Shown one piece after another: positions 1 to 8,533 of a DNA stretch of 64,000 nt (positions are counted from its first letter, which is position 1; every line of letters starts with the position of its first letter). A program made the translations under genes and the position numbers. This DNA is from VAZQ01 sp963763365 (GTDB lineage: Bacteria; Pseudomonadota; Alphaproteobacteria; Rhizobiales; Xanthobacteraceae): the NCBI GenBank assembly GCA_963763365.1, contig CAVXOE010000010.1, forward strand, positions 100,115-164,114, given 5' to 3'. A model generated the notes under the pieces. The model made no database searches, was not told the DNA's origin, and worked only from the letters and a program-made list of their open reading frames with translations.

Positions 1-113
1 GCATCGGCCGACTTGAGCGTCGCAACCACGATCGCCTTCGGACCTTGGATGCGGTACACGCGCCAGACCGGAATACGCTGCTGGGAGGCCGAAGTACGCT
101 GCTGCGACATCAT
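1..113 (-). CDS. Partial CDS, 5' end of a hypothetical protein
   Basis: The first 38 codons of a leftward gene are visible and the frame runs off the left edge. Translation starts with two consecutive Met codons (113 or 110), followed by a Gln/Ser-rich stretch and then PVWRVYRIQGPKA. I do not recognise the family. Codon use and GC-rich third positions match the neighbouring genes, which supports real coding. A 12-bp hairpin at 136-171 and a repeated operator-like motif at 265-296 lie in its upstream region, so both could act on this gene. Function is unknown. Confidence 0.55.
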   Translation of the reverse strand, partial: MMSQQRTSASQQRIPVWRVYRIQGPKAIVVATLKSAD

Positions 114-135
114 GCGAGACCTGCGAACGGATATG

Positions 136-177
136 GGAAGCCCCGGCAACGCGGTACGCGCCGGGGCTTCCTCTTTT
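136..177 (+). terminator. Intrinsic-terminator-like hairpin
   Basis: A perfect 12-bp inverted repeat (GGAAGCCCCGGC at 136-147 and its complement at 160-171) with a 12-nt loop is followed on the + strand by TCTTTT. That is the shape of a Rho-independent terminator for rightward transcription. No rightward gene is visible before it. For the leftward gene starting at 113 it would sit in the 5' leader, without a U-tract. Confidence 0.5.
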
Positions 178-264
178 GTCACGCGACCGTCGGGGGGCTG
201 GGGATCGGGAGCGCGCGACACTTGACGCGTAGGTAGACGGCGCCTGCGCGATTTCCAAATTAAT

Positions 265-296
265 GTTTGGTCATTGACCATTACGGTTTGGTCATT
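265..296. promoter_or_regulatory. Operator-like direct repeat GTTTGGTCATT
   Basis: The 11-mer GTTTGGTCATT occurs at 265-275 and again at 286-296, a spacing of exactly 21 bp (two helical turns). The first copy is part of the perfect palindrome TGGTCA-T-TGACCA at 268-280. The local sequence is much more AT-rich than its surroundings. This looks like a tandem binding site for a dimeric regulator, perhaps controlling the leftward gene that starts at 113. The regulator is unknown. Confidence 0.4.
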
Positions 297-493
297 CGCA
301 AACCGGCGGCAATATGATTCCGGATTTGCTTTTGACGCAGAGAGAAAATTGCGAGCAAAGCGCGTTCCGGCGACGCTTTGATTTCTCGGCGCGTCGTTTC
401 GTCGCGCCGGCGGCGTGGCGCACGCGTGCGGACCGTGCTCAAACGTATTTCATTTTGAGTATGTCGACATTGCTGCCGCACAGGTGGTGGGCT

Positions 494-608
494 CCCTCTC
501 CCCTCGTGGGAGAGGGTTGGGGTGAGGGGGTCTCTTCGTAACATGGCTCTTTGCGAAGCGACCCCCTCACCCGGCGCTTCGCGCCGACCTCTCTCACGAG
601 GGGAGAGG
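494..608. repeat. Intergenic palindromic repeat (CCTCTCCCC...GGGGAGAGG type)
   Basis: The arms CCCTCTCCCCTCGTGGGAGA near 494 and CTCTCACGAGGGGAGAGG ending at 608 are near-complementary. Inner arms of the type GGGGTGAGGGGGTC / GACCCCCTCACCC also pair. The whole unit can fold into one long hairpin. A related unit lies at 47855-47932. Such units are common between genes in Bradyrhizobium-like genomes. The rest of the 114-642 gap holds only the hairpin and operator-like repeat listed separately. Confidence 0.7.
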
Positions 609-642
609 TGACGGAGTTTGCGGCACGCGTGCCGCCCCTTCG

Positions 643-1794
643 TCAATTCCGCGAATGTTGAGAATGCGCTACCGGCAGCCGGATTGCGCTGGTGCGCCCG
701 GGCGGCAGCGGCGTCACCGGCGGGTTCAGGCAATCGAGCAGACGCGGCGCGAAGTAGGGCAGGAAGCCCTCGTCCACGATGCGCTTCGTCACCGCCGCTC
801 GCTTGGCGGGATCGCTCAGGTACTCGACGACGAAGACGCGGCGGCCGATGTCGCGCGCCATCCGCAACTGCCGCAGCGAAAACAGAATGTCCTCCGGCTT
901 GTTGGGCGCTTCCGGCCGGTCGGCGCCGTAGAACAGGTCCTCCTTGGCGACGCCGTCGATGCCGTCCAGCACCTGCGGATCGTCGAGCAGTTCTTCGGCG
1001 TTCTGCATCACCACGAGGAAATCGGGATTGCGCTTGCGCGCGTAGTCCGAAATCCGCCGCAGGAAGCTCGCCATGTCGGCCTGCGCGGAAGGGCGCGATT
1101 GCTCCCAGGAGGCGAAGGCGTCGGCGCGGTCGAAGTAAACGCCGTCGAAGCCCTGCGCCATGATGACATCGAGGTAGCTTTCCGGCGAGCCGAAGATCAG
1201 CGCCTGCCACTCCGGGTGCCAGAACTGCACGGCGTAGTTGCCGTCCCAGTCCGGGTTCGGTGCGCCCAGCCACGACGGCTTCTTGGCGCGCTCATACCAT
1301 TCCGGCCGCCAGTAGTCGCGGTAGCGTTCGGCTTCGCCGAGCGAGAGATAGGCGAGGAGGACGCGCGCGCTGCCATCTGGGCGGCGCTTCATGCGCGTGA
1401 CTTCCTCGGGCGTGCGGTTGCGGATGAAGCGGCGGTTGGCCGACACGCCGTTGTCGACCACCATCAGGTCGTGCGGTGCCGCGACCACATCGCCGATATC
1501 GAACGAGCTCAGCCAGTAGCCCCAGTTGCGCACCGAGCGAAGGCGCTGCGCGCGCCGGTCTGGGGCGGTGTCGGGCTGTTGGGTGGAGAGGGCTGGCGGG
1601 GCCGCGGGCTGCGCGACCGCCGTGTCTGACAACGGAGCGTTCGCGCCGAAGGCCACCGTCACGATGGCGGCGAGCGCGAACAGGTGCCGCGTTCTGCGCC
1701 ACAAGCCGGCGCGCGCTCCGCGTTGCATTCCGGCGCATGCCGAGTTGCTGCTTTTCCACAAACCGGCGACGGGAAGGGAACGGGCTCTATTCAT
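643..1794 (-). CDS. Exported endo-alpha-1,4-polygalactosaminidase-like protein (GH114/TM1410 family)
   Basis: The protein has about 383 residues. A basic N-terminus and a hydrophobic segment (about residues 35-50) read as a signal sequence. The mature part carries the GH114-like TIM-barrel signatures: NWGYWLSSFD near the start, VLLAYLSLGEAERYRDYW, FWHPEW, and GFDGVYFDRADAF with the acidic residues expected of this fold. Family members cleave galactosamine-containing exopolysaccharide, but many relatives are uncharacterised, so substrate is inference. The start at 1794 is chosen because AGGTG precedes it at good spacing; starts at 1728 and 1902 are also in frame, and the latter would bring the gene within 45 bp of the tRNA. 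It stands alone, convergent with nothing obvious. Confidence 0.75.
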   Translation of the reverse strand: MNRARSLPVAGLWKSSNSACAGMQRGARAGLWRRTRHLFALAAIVTVAFGANAPLSDTAVAQPAAPPALSTQQPDTAPDRRAQRLRSVRNWGYWLSSFDIGDVVAAPHDLMVVDNGVSANRRFIRNRTPEEVTRMKRRPDGSARVLLAYLSLGEAERYRDYWRPEWYERAKKPSWLGAPNPDWDGNYAVQFWHPEWQALIFGSPESYLDVIMAQGFDGVYFDRADAFASWEQSRPSAQADMASFLRRISDYARKRNPDFLVVMQNAEELLDDPQVLDGIDGVAKEDLFYGADRPEAPNKPEDILFSLRQLRMARDIGRRVFVVEYLSDPAKRAAVTKRIVDEGFLPYFAPRLLDCLNPPVTPLPPGRTSAIRLPVAHSQHSRN

Positions 1795-1943
1795 TGCACC
1801 TGCAATCGCGCCCGATCGGGGCCGGCCGGCGGCGACGGATGCGTCATCCTGCACATAGTGCTTGCGTCGCGACCGCGCCAACGGGAACCGTTCGCTGGCC
1901 ACGGCTCTTCAACGGATTTTGAGCGGGGGATGTTCCGATATTC

Positions 1944-2030
1944 TGGTGCCCCTGGCCGGAATCGAACCAGCACGGTGTTGCCACCACCAGATTTTGAGTC
2001 TGGCGCGTCTACCAATTCCGCCACAGGGGC
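1944..2030 (-). tRNA. tRNA-Leu (anticodon CAA)
   Basis: Read on the minus strand, the acceptor arm GCCCCTG pairs with CAGGGGC, followed by discriminator A and an encoded CCA (1944-1946). The D-arm, a long variable arm and the T-loop GTTCGATTCC are present. The anticodon loop CTCAAAA gives anticodon CAA, decoding UUG. Length is 84 nt before CCA, as expected for a class II tRNA. Confidence 0.95.
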
Positions 2031-2136
2031 AGGCGGCGGGATCATAGCGGCGGCCGGTCGAGGGTCAACGCCCTTACCATTGCCGTCTTTGCTGCCTTAT
2101 ATGGCGGCAGCAGGACCGGAATGGCGAGCGATATCA

Positions 2137-2871
2137 ATGTCCCAGCTCACCCTGTCCCAACAGACCTTCAGTCTCGCCCGCAGCCGCCCTCTGGTGGCCG
2201 CGGCAGCCGCCATCGCGGCGGTCGGCGCCGCCGCCATCCTGGGCGCCTGGTTCTTCCAGTTCGGCCTCGGGCTCAAGCCGTGCCCGCTCTGCCTCGAGCA
2301 GCGCTACGCCTACTACTTCGCCATCCCGCTCGCCGTCATGGTGATCCTGGGCGACCAGGTCGGCGCGCAACGCAAGGTGCTGATCGCGGCGCTCGTGGTG
2401 ATCGGCGCCCTGATGGTGTGGAACACTTATCTCGGCGTCTACCATGCCGGCATCGAGTGGAAGTGGTGGCAGGGCCCGACCGATTGCTCGGGCGCGCTCG
2501 ACAATCTCGGCTCGGCCGGCAGCCTCGCGAAGACCTTGCAGACCATGAGCGTCGTGCGCTGCGACGAGGCGGCCTGGCGCTTCCTCGGCCTCTCGCTCGC
2601 GGGCTACAACGCGCTGATCTCGCTGACGCTCGCCGCCATCGCGCTGTGGGGCGTGGTGATGGACCGGCGCGCCCATCCGGAACGGCACGCCAGCATCGGT
2701 GATGATTTCGTTGACAGGTCAAATGTCGCTCGGTCGATTGGCGATGGCGTGCCGCGAGCAATCCCGCGAAGCGCTGGGAGGGTCGGCGAGCGAAGACTGG
2801 GTTGCTTCGCCGACTCCGCCGCGTCGCAGATGACGCGTATGCGCTCCACGGCCGAAATCATAGCGCGCTAA
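2137..2871 (+). CDS. dsbB: Disulfide bond formation protein B (DsbB)
   Basis: This is an inner-membrane quinone reductase that reoxidises the periplasmic thiol oxidase DsbA. Four hydrophobic segments are visible. The first periplasmic redox pair is in KPCPLCLEQR (CxxC, about residues 46-49) and the second loop carries single cysteines in PTDCSGAL and VVRCDEAA, as in the family. The ATG at 2137 gives a normal N-terminus; longer in-frame starts would overlap the tRNA region. The conserved part ends near residue 190. The last 50 or so residues are a low-complexity extension not typical of DsbB and may be read-through to the first stop. The stop overlaps the 3' end of the convergent Bug gene by 4 bp. 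Confidence 0.9.
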   Translation: MSQLTLSQQTFSLARSRPLVAAAAAIAAVGAAAILGAWFFQFGLGLKPCPLCLEQRYAYYFAIPLAVMVILGDQVGAQRKVLIAALVVIGALMVWNTYLGVYHAGIEWKWWQGPTDCSGALDNLGSAGSLAKTLQTMSVVRCDEAAWRFLGLSLAGYNALISLTLAAIALWGVVMDRRAHPERHASIGDDFVDRSNVARSIGDGVPRAIPRSAGRVGERRLGCFADSAASQMTRMRSTAEIIAR

Positions 2872-3843
2872 TCCAGCCTGATATTCGCCGCGCGGATCAC
2901 CGCGCCCCAGCGCGCGGTCTCCTCGGCGATGAACGCCCTGATCTCGTCCGGTGTGCCGCCGACCGGCGTCATGTTCATGCCGCGCAGTTGCTCGGCGATC
3001 TCCGGCGTCCTGAGCAGCGCGTTGAGCGCCCGGTTGAGCTGACCCGTGATGGCAGCCGGCGTCTTCGGCGGCGCCATCAACGCATTCCAGGTGTTGGAGC
3101 GGAAGCCCCTCACGCCGGCTTCCTCCATGGTCGGGACCTCCGGCACCGATGCGACGCGCGCATCGGTCGTGACCGCGAGCATCTTGGCTTTCTTCGGCCT
3201 GATACTGCTCGCGCACCGAATCGAGCTGGAAGAACAGCGCGTCGAGATGCCCGGCGATGAGGTCGTTCACCGCCTGCGCGGTGCCGCGATAGGGAACATG
3301 GGTGAGCGTCGTGGCGGTCATGCGTGCGAACAGTTCGCCGGTGAGATGCGGCGTGGTGCCGATGCCTTGCGAGCCGAAATTGACCTTGCCGGGATTTGCT
3401 TTCGCGTAGGCGATGAATTCCTGCACGGAATTCGCCGGAAAGTCCGGCCGGACCACCAGCGTGTTCGGGATCAGGCTCATGATCGCGAGCGGCTCGAACG
3501 CCGCCGGATCGAAATTGAGCTTCTTGTACATGAGCACGTTGGTGGTGAGCGGCGCCGGCTGCGCGGCGAGCAGCGTGTAACCGTCAGGCTCGGCGTGCGC
3601 GACCGCCTCCGAGCCGGCATTGCCCCCGGCGCCCGGGCGGTTCTCCACCACGAACGGCTGCCCCCACAGCTTGGTCAGCCGGTCGGCCAGCACGCGCGCG
3701 ACGATGTCGACGCCGCCGCCCGGCGGGGCGGAGACGATGATCCTGACGGCGCGGCCGGGATAGCCGGTGGCGGGGTCCGGCTGCGCGGCGGCCTGCGAGG
3801 CCCCGACAATGACGGCCACGGCCACGGCCAAAAATTTCAGCAT
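2868..3843 (-). pseudogene. Tripartite tricarboxylate transporter substrate-binding (Bug/TctC) protein, frameshifted
   Basis: Bug proteins are periplasmic binding proteins for carboxylates and other small anions. The signal peptide is visible (hydrophobic, ending ASQAAAQ). It is followed by the family signatures VRIIVSAPPGGGVDIVAR, VVENRPGAGG, HAEPDGYTL, THVPYRGTAQAVNDL and the C-terminal RWGAVIRAANI. One frame runs from 3843 to about 3190; the rest is one base out of frame and reads to 2868. Removing one A from the AAA run (plus-strand TTT at 3189-3191) restores a single frame of about 324 residues. No TctA/TctB membrane genes are nearby, so it is an orphan binding protein. Whether the break is real or a sequence error cannot be told here. 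Confidence 0.8.
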
Positions 3844-3946
3844 CCGAACCGTCCCCGGGGGTGCAAATCGGCAACGGGCAAGCGTAATCTGGTCGCAACC
3901 AATTGTCCTGCCGCGGCGTCAACCGGCCGCAGCGACGGAGGAAACC

Positions 3947-4831
3947 ATGAAGATCGTGCAGACCGACGAAATCCCGCTCAAGCGCGCGCTCGAACATCGC
4001 GGCGGCATCTTTCACGGCCGCGTCGTGGTGGAAGGCACGCCCGGCGCGCTCGACAACTTCCAGATTTCGTACGGCCAGATGGGCGGCGATTTCAACTCGC
4101 CGCGCCACCGGCACAATTTCGAGCAGATCAGGTACCAGCTCGAAGGCGTGCTCGACTACGGCCGCGACGGCAAGCTGGTGCAGGGCATGGTCGGCTACTT
4201 CCCGGAGGGCGTCTATTACGGCCCGCAGAGCCAGGATCCCAGCATCAACTGCAAGACCATCGTGCTGCAGTTCGGCGGCGCGTCGGGCTCGGGCTATCTC
4301 TCGCAGGCCGAGGTGAAGGCCGGCATGGAAGAGCTCAAGTCCGAGGGCGAGTTCAAGGACGGCGTGTTCCGCCGCCGCGCCGACGTCGAGGGCAAGCGCA
4401 ATCTCGACGGCTATCAGGCGATCTGGGAGCACGTGAACGACCGGCCGATGGTCTATCCCAAGGCACGCTATCCGCAGCCGATCTTCATGGATCCCGCGAC
4501 CTACGACTGGGTGCCGGTCGAAGGCCAGCCGGGCGTTGCTGAGAAGCTGCTCGGCGTATTCACCGAGCGGCGCAGCGAAGTGGGGCAGTTGCGGATCGAG
4601 GCGGGCGCCTCCTACACGGCGCGGGGCAAGGGCATCTACCTGGTGGTGCGCGGCGCGGGCTCAGTTGGCGGCGAGACGATGCGCGATCTCACCACGGTCC
4701 ATCTCGATGCCGGCGAGACGGCGGTGTTCTCGGCGCGTGAGACCACCGAACTCTTGCACTTCGGTCTGCCCAATCTCGCGGGCGTGCGCATGCCCGAGCA
4801 CGACCGGATACCGGCCGAGGCGGCGGAGTAG
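3947..4831 (+). CDS. Cupin-domain protein
   Basis: This 294-residue cytoplasmic protein has no signal peptide. A cupin motif is seen at about residues 45-90 (PRHRHNFEQIRYQLEG, followed by GYFPEGVYYGPQ), with histidines and a glutamate placed to bind a metal. A second, weaker beta-rich repeat follows after residue 200, so a bicupin layout is likely. The ATG at 3947 follows GGAGGAAACC, a strong ribosome binding site. It is divergent from the Bug gene at 2868-3843, with about 100 bp between them, which suggests a shared regulatory region. Substrate is unknown. Confidence 0.75.
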   Translation: MKIVQTDEIPLKRALEHRGGIFHGRVVVEGTPGALDNFQISYGQMGGDFNSPRHRHNFEQIRYQLEGVLDYGRDGKLVQGMVGYFPEGVYYGPQSQDPSINCKTIVLQFGGASGSGYLSQAEVKAGMEELKSEGEFKDGVFRRRADVEGKRNLDGYQAIWEHVNDRPMVYPKARYPQPIFMDPATYDWVPVEGQPGVAEKLLGVFTERRSEVGQLRIEAGASYTARGKGIYLVVRGAGSVGGETMRDLTTVHLDAGETAVFSARETTELLHFGLPNLAGVRMPEHDRIPAEAAE

Positions 4832-4903
4832 ATTTGCCGTAGCGAGGGCGTGGGCGCCGCGCCCTTCGGTACGGCGCGCGCCGAATGCGTGACCCTGCGA
4901 AAT

Positions 4904-5896
4904 CTATTCGATCACCTCGTCGGCGCGCACCAGCACGCTCGCGGGGACTTCGAGACCGAGCGCCTTGGCGGTCTTGAGGTTGATCACCGTTTGGTACCTG
5001 GTCGGCGCCTGCACCGGTAGGTCGGCCGGCTTCTCGCCCTTCAGGATGCGGTCGACGTAGCCGGCGGCAAGCCCATACTGGTCGATGTAATCCGGCGCAT
5101 AGGAGATCAGGCCGCCGCCGGTGACGAAGTAGCGGGAGGCATAGACCGCCGGCAATCGGTGCCGGGCCGCCAGTGCAATGATCGAGTTCGCGATGACGCG
5201 TCACTAACGGGCTCGCCGTCGCGATCAGGCCGCCGTCCGCGGAGCGCGCGAATGCCGTGACGCTACGCTCTATTTCGGGTGCGTCACGTACGTCGACCGG
5301 GGTCAATTCCACCCCCAACGACGGCGCCACGGCTTGCACGGCGGCGAACTGCCCGATCCCGGATGCGATGGTCGGATCCCGCAGGACCGCTGCTCGCGTC
5401 GTGTGGGGCGCAATCTGCTTGAGCAATTCCAGCCATTTTCCGCTCATGCCATATTCGAAAAGCGTGAACCCGGTCGCGTTGCCGCCCGGGCGCGCCAGGT
5501 TCGTGACGAAACCGGCGCCGACCGGATCGATGACAAGCACGAATACAATCGGCACGGTGCGGGTCGCATGCAGCAGCGGCGCCACCGTCGTCGTGCCAGT
5601 CCCAGCCAGGATGACGTCCGGCGCGAGCGCGGCGAGTTCCGCGGCGTGTCGGCGAATGTCATCGGCATTGGTCGTGGCCCAGCGTGTGTCGATCCGCACG
5701 TTGCGGCCGTCGGTCCAACCCAAAAGCGCCAGCCCCTGCTGGAACGCCGCCATGCGGGCCTGATATTCCGGATCGTCCGCTGCCGCGGCCATGAGCACGC
5801 CGATGCGCCGCACGCGCTCGCCCTGCTGCGCGCGCGGCGGCCGAGCGGCCAGATGGATGCTCCGCCGAGGAGGGTTATGAACTCACGCCGCCGCAT
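4904..5896 (-). pseudogene. ABC transporter substrate-binding protein (PF04392-type), two frame breaks
   Basis: Three reading-frame pieces join into one typical family member. The N-terminus MRRREFITLLGGASIWPLG is the lipoprotein/Tat-like leader seen in these proteins. The middle piece starts RRIGVLMAAA and holds DGRNVRIDTRWA and the TGTTTVAPLLHAT region. The C-terminal piece has RHRLPAVYASRYFVTGGG and the conserved ending NLKTAKALGLEVP. Breaks lie near 5830 (one base missing in a GCGCGC run) and at 5183 (one extra base). Repaired length would be about 331 residues. No permease or ATPase genes flank it, which is usual for orphan members in this order of bacteria. It is convergent with the cupin gene. 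Confidence 0.75.
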
Positions 5897-6015
5897 GTCA
5901 GCTCTCAGCCGAATTGAAGCTCGACATGAACGATAGCATGCGCGCCGGACCCGGTCGGCGTGTTATTTCAGCGCGCCGCCGCAGCGTGGTGTTGGCATCT
6001 TGTTCGCCTCTCGAT

Positions 6016-6687
6016 TCAGATCGCGCTCGCCGCGATATTGACGAGCAGCGCCAAGAGCGATGCGTTGAAGAAGAACGACACGATCGAATGCGCCGTCACG
6101 GCGTGGCGGATCTCGCGCGACACCACCTCGACGTCGGAAACCTGCGCGGTCGTTCCGATGACGAACGAGAAATAGACGAAGTCCCAATAGTCCGGCGCCT
6201 CCTTGCCGGGAAAGTCGAGCCCGCCGGCCTTGCCGCCCGAGCCGTAGAATTCGTGCGCGTAATGCAGCGCGAAGATGGTGTGGATCAACGACCACGACAG
6301 CACGATGGTGACGGTCGCCAGGAGCAATTGCAGCGCCGTGCGGGCGGTGCCCAGGCTGGTGCCGAGTTCCGCGACGATCGCCCCGATGCTCGCGAGCGCG
6401 GCCGCGACCGTCAGCACGAGGATGACGACGCTGCCCTCGTCCTCGGCTGCGGCGTGGCGGCGGATGTCGCCCGCCGAAGTGCGCGCAAACCGCACGTACA
6501 GCAGCAGCAGATAAAGCATGACACCGGCGTTCCAGCCGCCGAGCAGGCGGCGCGATAGTGGGATGCCGTCTGGCAGCAGCACGATCAGCGCGATGCCGAG
6601 CGCCGCCGACGCCATGAGGCGCGGCCGCGCATGCAGGACGCGGAGCGGATAGGCCAGCCTCGATCGGACGCTGTTGTCGTTGTTCAT
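6016..6687 (-). CDS. DUF1345 family integral membrane protein
   Basis: This 223-residue protein has about five hydrophobic segments. It carries the family's conserved regions: RLLGGWNAGVMLYL near residue 45, HYAHEFY, and DYWDFVYFSFVIGTTAQVSDVEV near the C-terminus, ending in a last membrane segment. Function is unknown for the family. Start at 6687 (MNNDNS) is preferred because the upstream in-frame extension consists of a 15-bp repeat encoding RPVNR units with no family similarity. It is divergent from mtgA. Confidence 0.8.
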   Translation of the reverse strand: MNNDNSVRSRLAYPLRVLHARPRLMASAALGIALIVLLPDGIPLSRRLLGGWNAGVMLYLLLLYVRFARTSAGDIRRHAAAEDEGSVVILVLTVAAALASIGAIVAELGTSLGTARTALQLLLATVTIVLSWSLIHTIFALHYAHEFYGSGGKAGGLDFPGKEAPDYWDFVYFSFVIGTTAQVSDVEVVSREIRHAVTAHSIVSFFFNASLLALLVNIAASAI

Positions 6688-6705
6688 GGCGCGATGATTG
6701 ATGAC

Positions 6706-6750
6706 ACAATGACTGACGGCACGACGATTGACGGGGCGACGATTGACGGG
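6706..6750. repeat. Three imperfect 15-bp tandem repeats
   Basis: Units ACAATGACTGACGGC, ACGACGATTGACGGG and GCGACGATTGACGGG follow one another immediately upstream of the DUF1345 start codon. The unit length is a multiple of three, so copy-number change would not shift any frame across it. It could be a degenerate operator array or simply slippage-prone sequence. Confidence 0.55.
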
Positions 6751-6941
6751 ACGACGACGAAAGCTCCGACAGCCGCGCGGGTTCCGTTCGCCGGCCAGGC
6801 CACGCCACTGTGCGCCGTTTGCCGCCCCGGTCAAAGCCTGCTCGCGCCCGGGCGGTCGGCACCGCGGCGCCCTGTAGCGGACTTTCTGGACATGCGAGAG
6901 TGAATCGCAAACGCGATTCGCCCGGAACCGGCCGTAACTCG

Positions 6942-7685
6942 ATGCCCGCCGCTGCACCGTCCCGCAATCCGCGACCGCAGCCAGCCGCGGCGCCGCCGCG
7001 GCGCGGATTGCGGCGGTTCCTCTGGGCGCTGGCGATCGTCGTCGTTCTCATCCTGTTGCTGCCGTACCTGCTCACGGTGCTCTACCGGTTCGTCAATCCG
7101 GTCTCGACCTTGATGCTTGCGCGCTGGGTCAAGGGAGCCCGCGTCGAACGCACCTTCGTGCCGATCGACCGCATGGCGCCGGCGCTGCCCGCGACCGTCA
7201 TCGCCTCGGAGGACGGTCGCTTCTGCAGCCATCGCGGCGTCGATTTCCGGGAATTGCGCGAACGGATCGACGCCGCCGACGACCTCAGCGAGGCCAAGGG
7301 CGTCTCGACCATCACCCAGCAGGTGGCGAAGAATCTGTTCCTCTGGCCGGGGCGCAGCTTCATCCGCAAGGCGCTGGAGTTTCCGCTCGCGCTGTGGATC
7401 GACGTCGTGCTGCCGAAATGGCGGATCCTGGAAATCTACCTCAACATCGCCGAGTGGGGTCCGCGCGGCGAGTTCGGCGCCGAGGCGGGGAGCCGCTACG
7501 CCTTCAACAAGCCGGTGCGGTCGATCACGCCGCGCGAGGCGGCGCTGCTCGCCGCGGTCCTGCCCAATCCGCGCCGGCGCAGCGCGCGGCAGCCGGGCCC
7601 GGCGGTGCGGCGGCTCGCCGGCATCTACGAGACGCGCGGCACCGCCCAGGCCAATCTCGCCGGCTGCGCCAGGCCGCGCCGCTGA
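6942..7685 (+). CDS. mtgA: Monofunctional biosynthetic peptidoglycan transglycosylase
   Basis: MtgA polymerises lipid II into glycan strands at the inner membrane without a transpeptidase domain. A proline/arginine-rich N-terminus is followed by one membrane anchor (about residues 28-48). The GT51 domain follows, with the catalytic Glu in ASEDGRFCSHRGVD, then STITQQVAKNLFLWPGRS, KALEFPLALWID and RILEIYLNIAEWG, ending ITPREAALLAAVLPNP. Length (247 residues) fits the family. An in-frame GTG at 6900 would add 14 residues. The rpmF gene follows 100 bp downstream on the same strand, an arrangement common in this order. Confidence 0.92.
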   Translation: MPAAAPSRNPRPQPAAAPPRRGLRRFLWALAIVVVLILLLPYLLTVLYRFVNPVSTLMLARWVKGARVERTFVPIDRMAPALPATVIASEDGRFCSHRGVDFRELRERIDAADDLSEAKGVSTITQQVAKNLFLWPGRSFIRKALEFPLALWIDVVLPKWRILEIYLNIAEWGPRGEFGAEAGSRYAFNKPVRSITPREAALLAAVLPNPRRRSARQPGPAVRRLAGIYETRGTAQANLAGCARPRR

Positions 7686-7787
7686 TCGGTCGTTGCGGGC
7701 TCTGGCATTCCCGCAAGGCTTATTCTATAAGCCCGGCTTCCGTTCCGGACATTGCGGCGCCCGGCGCCAAAAGATCAGGAGTTTCAA

Positions 7788-7973
7788 ATGGCTGTCCCGA
7801 AACGCAAAACCTCGCCGTCGCGCCGCGGGATGCGCCGTTCCGCCGATGCGCTGAAGAAGCCGGCCTATGTCGAGGACAAGGATTCGGGCGAACTGCGCCG
7901 GCCGCACCACGTCGATCTCAAGAGCGGCATGTATCGCGGCCGGCAGATCCTCAAGCCGCGCAAAGAGGCCTGA
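7788..7973 (+). CDS. rpmF: 50S ribosomal protein L32
   Basis: L32 is a 61-residue basic protein of the large ribosomal subunit. It begins MAVPKRKTSPSRRGMRRSADAL and ends YRGRQILKPRK, both typical of alphaproteobacterial L32. The zinc-ribbon cysteines of some L32 proteins are absent, so this is the zinc-free form usual in this group. A clear AGGAG precedes the ATG by about 7 nt. Confidence 0.95.
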   Translation: MAVPKRKTSPSRRGMRRSADALKKPAYVEDKDSGELRRPHHVDLKSGMYRGRQILKPRKEA

Positions 7974-8006
7974 CGGCGTCTTCGCGCGGCCCTACGGCGG
8001 CCGGGA

Positions 8007-8438
8007 TCAGCCGCCGGTATCGGCCTTGAAGCCCGCGCCCTCGATGCCGGCGATCGCACACAACTCGTCGTTGTCGGAGGTGTCGCCCGAAACGCCGACC
8101 GCCCCGATCAACGCGCCCGACTGGTCGCGGATCAGCACCCCGCCCACCACCGGCACCAGCGCGCCACCCGACATCTCGACCAATGCCGCCGCCATGTGCG
8201 GTCGCTCCACTCCGATGGCATGCAGGCGCCGGCAGCCGGCGCCGAACAGCACCGCGCCCGTCGCCTTGCCGGCCGCGATCTTCGACCGCAGGATCGGGCT
8301 GCCGTCTTCCTCGGCGTAAACCTTGAGCGCCGCCCGGCTGTCGACGACCGCGACGCCCATCGGCCGGAATTTCTTCTCGCGCGCGGCGGCGAGCGTCTTG
8401 TCGAGAATCGAACGGGCTTGTGTAAGCGTCAGTGTCAT
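8007..8438 (-). CDS. GlcG/HbpS family haem-binding-like protein
   Basis: This 143-residue single-domain protein belongs to the family once called DUF336. Visible signatures are PMGVAVVDSRAALKVYAEEDGSP at about residues 27-49 (with the usual DxxG), RSKIAAGKA, and the glycine-rich VPVVGGVLIRDQSGALIGAVGVSGDTSDNDE near the C-terminus. Known members bind haem (HbpS) or sit in glycolate operons (GlcG); the role here is not known. It is divergent from the gamma-glutamyltransferase gene, about 95 bp apart. Confidence 0.85.
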   Translation of the reverse strand: MTLTLTQARSILDKTLAAAREKKFRPMGVAVVDSRAALKVYAEEDGSPILRSKIAAGKATGAVLFGAGCRRLHAIGVERPHMAAALVEMSGGALVPVVGGVLIRDQSGALIGAVGVSGDTSDNDELCAIAGIEGAGFKADTGG

Positions 8439-8533
8439 CGCGTTGTCTCCCTGAAATCAGTAGGTAGCCGGACGGCTGACGCTTCGATAGCGTAGCCTTG
8501 CCGCAAGAGCCATTCCCCCGAGAGGCAATTTCC

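Noticed and set aside
655..1629. Long + strand frame opposite the GH114-like gene
   Set aside because: It mirrors the codon structure of the real minus-strand gene, is rich in Arg/His/Ala and shows no family motif. Typical antisense shadow in GC-rich DNA.
2690..2871. Separate small gene in the DsbB C-terminal extension
   Set aside because: No start with a ribosome binding site and no motif; more simply an extension or read-through of dsbB.
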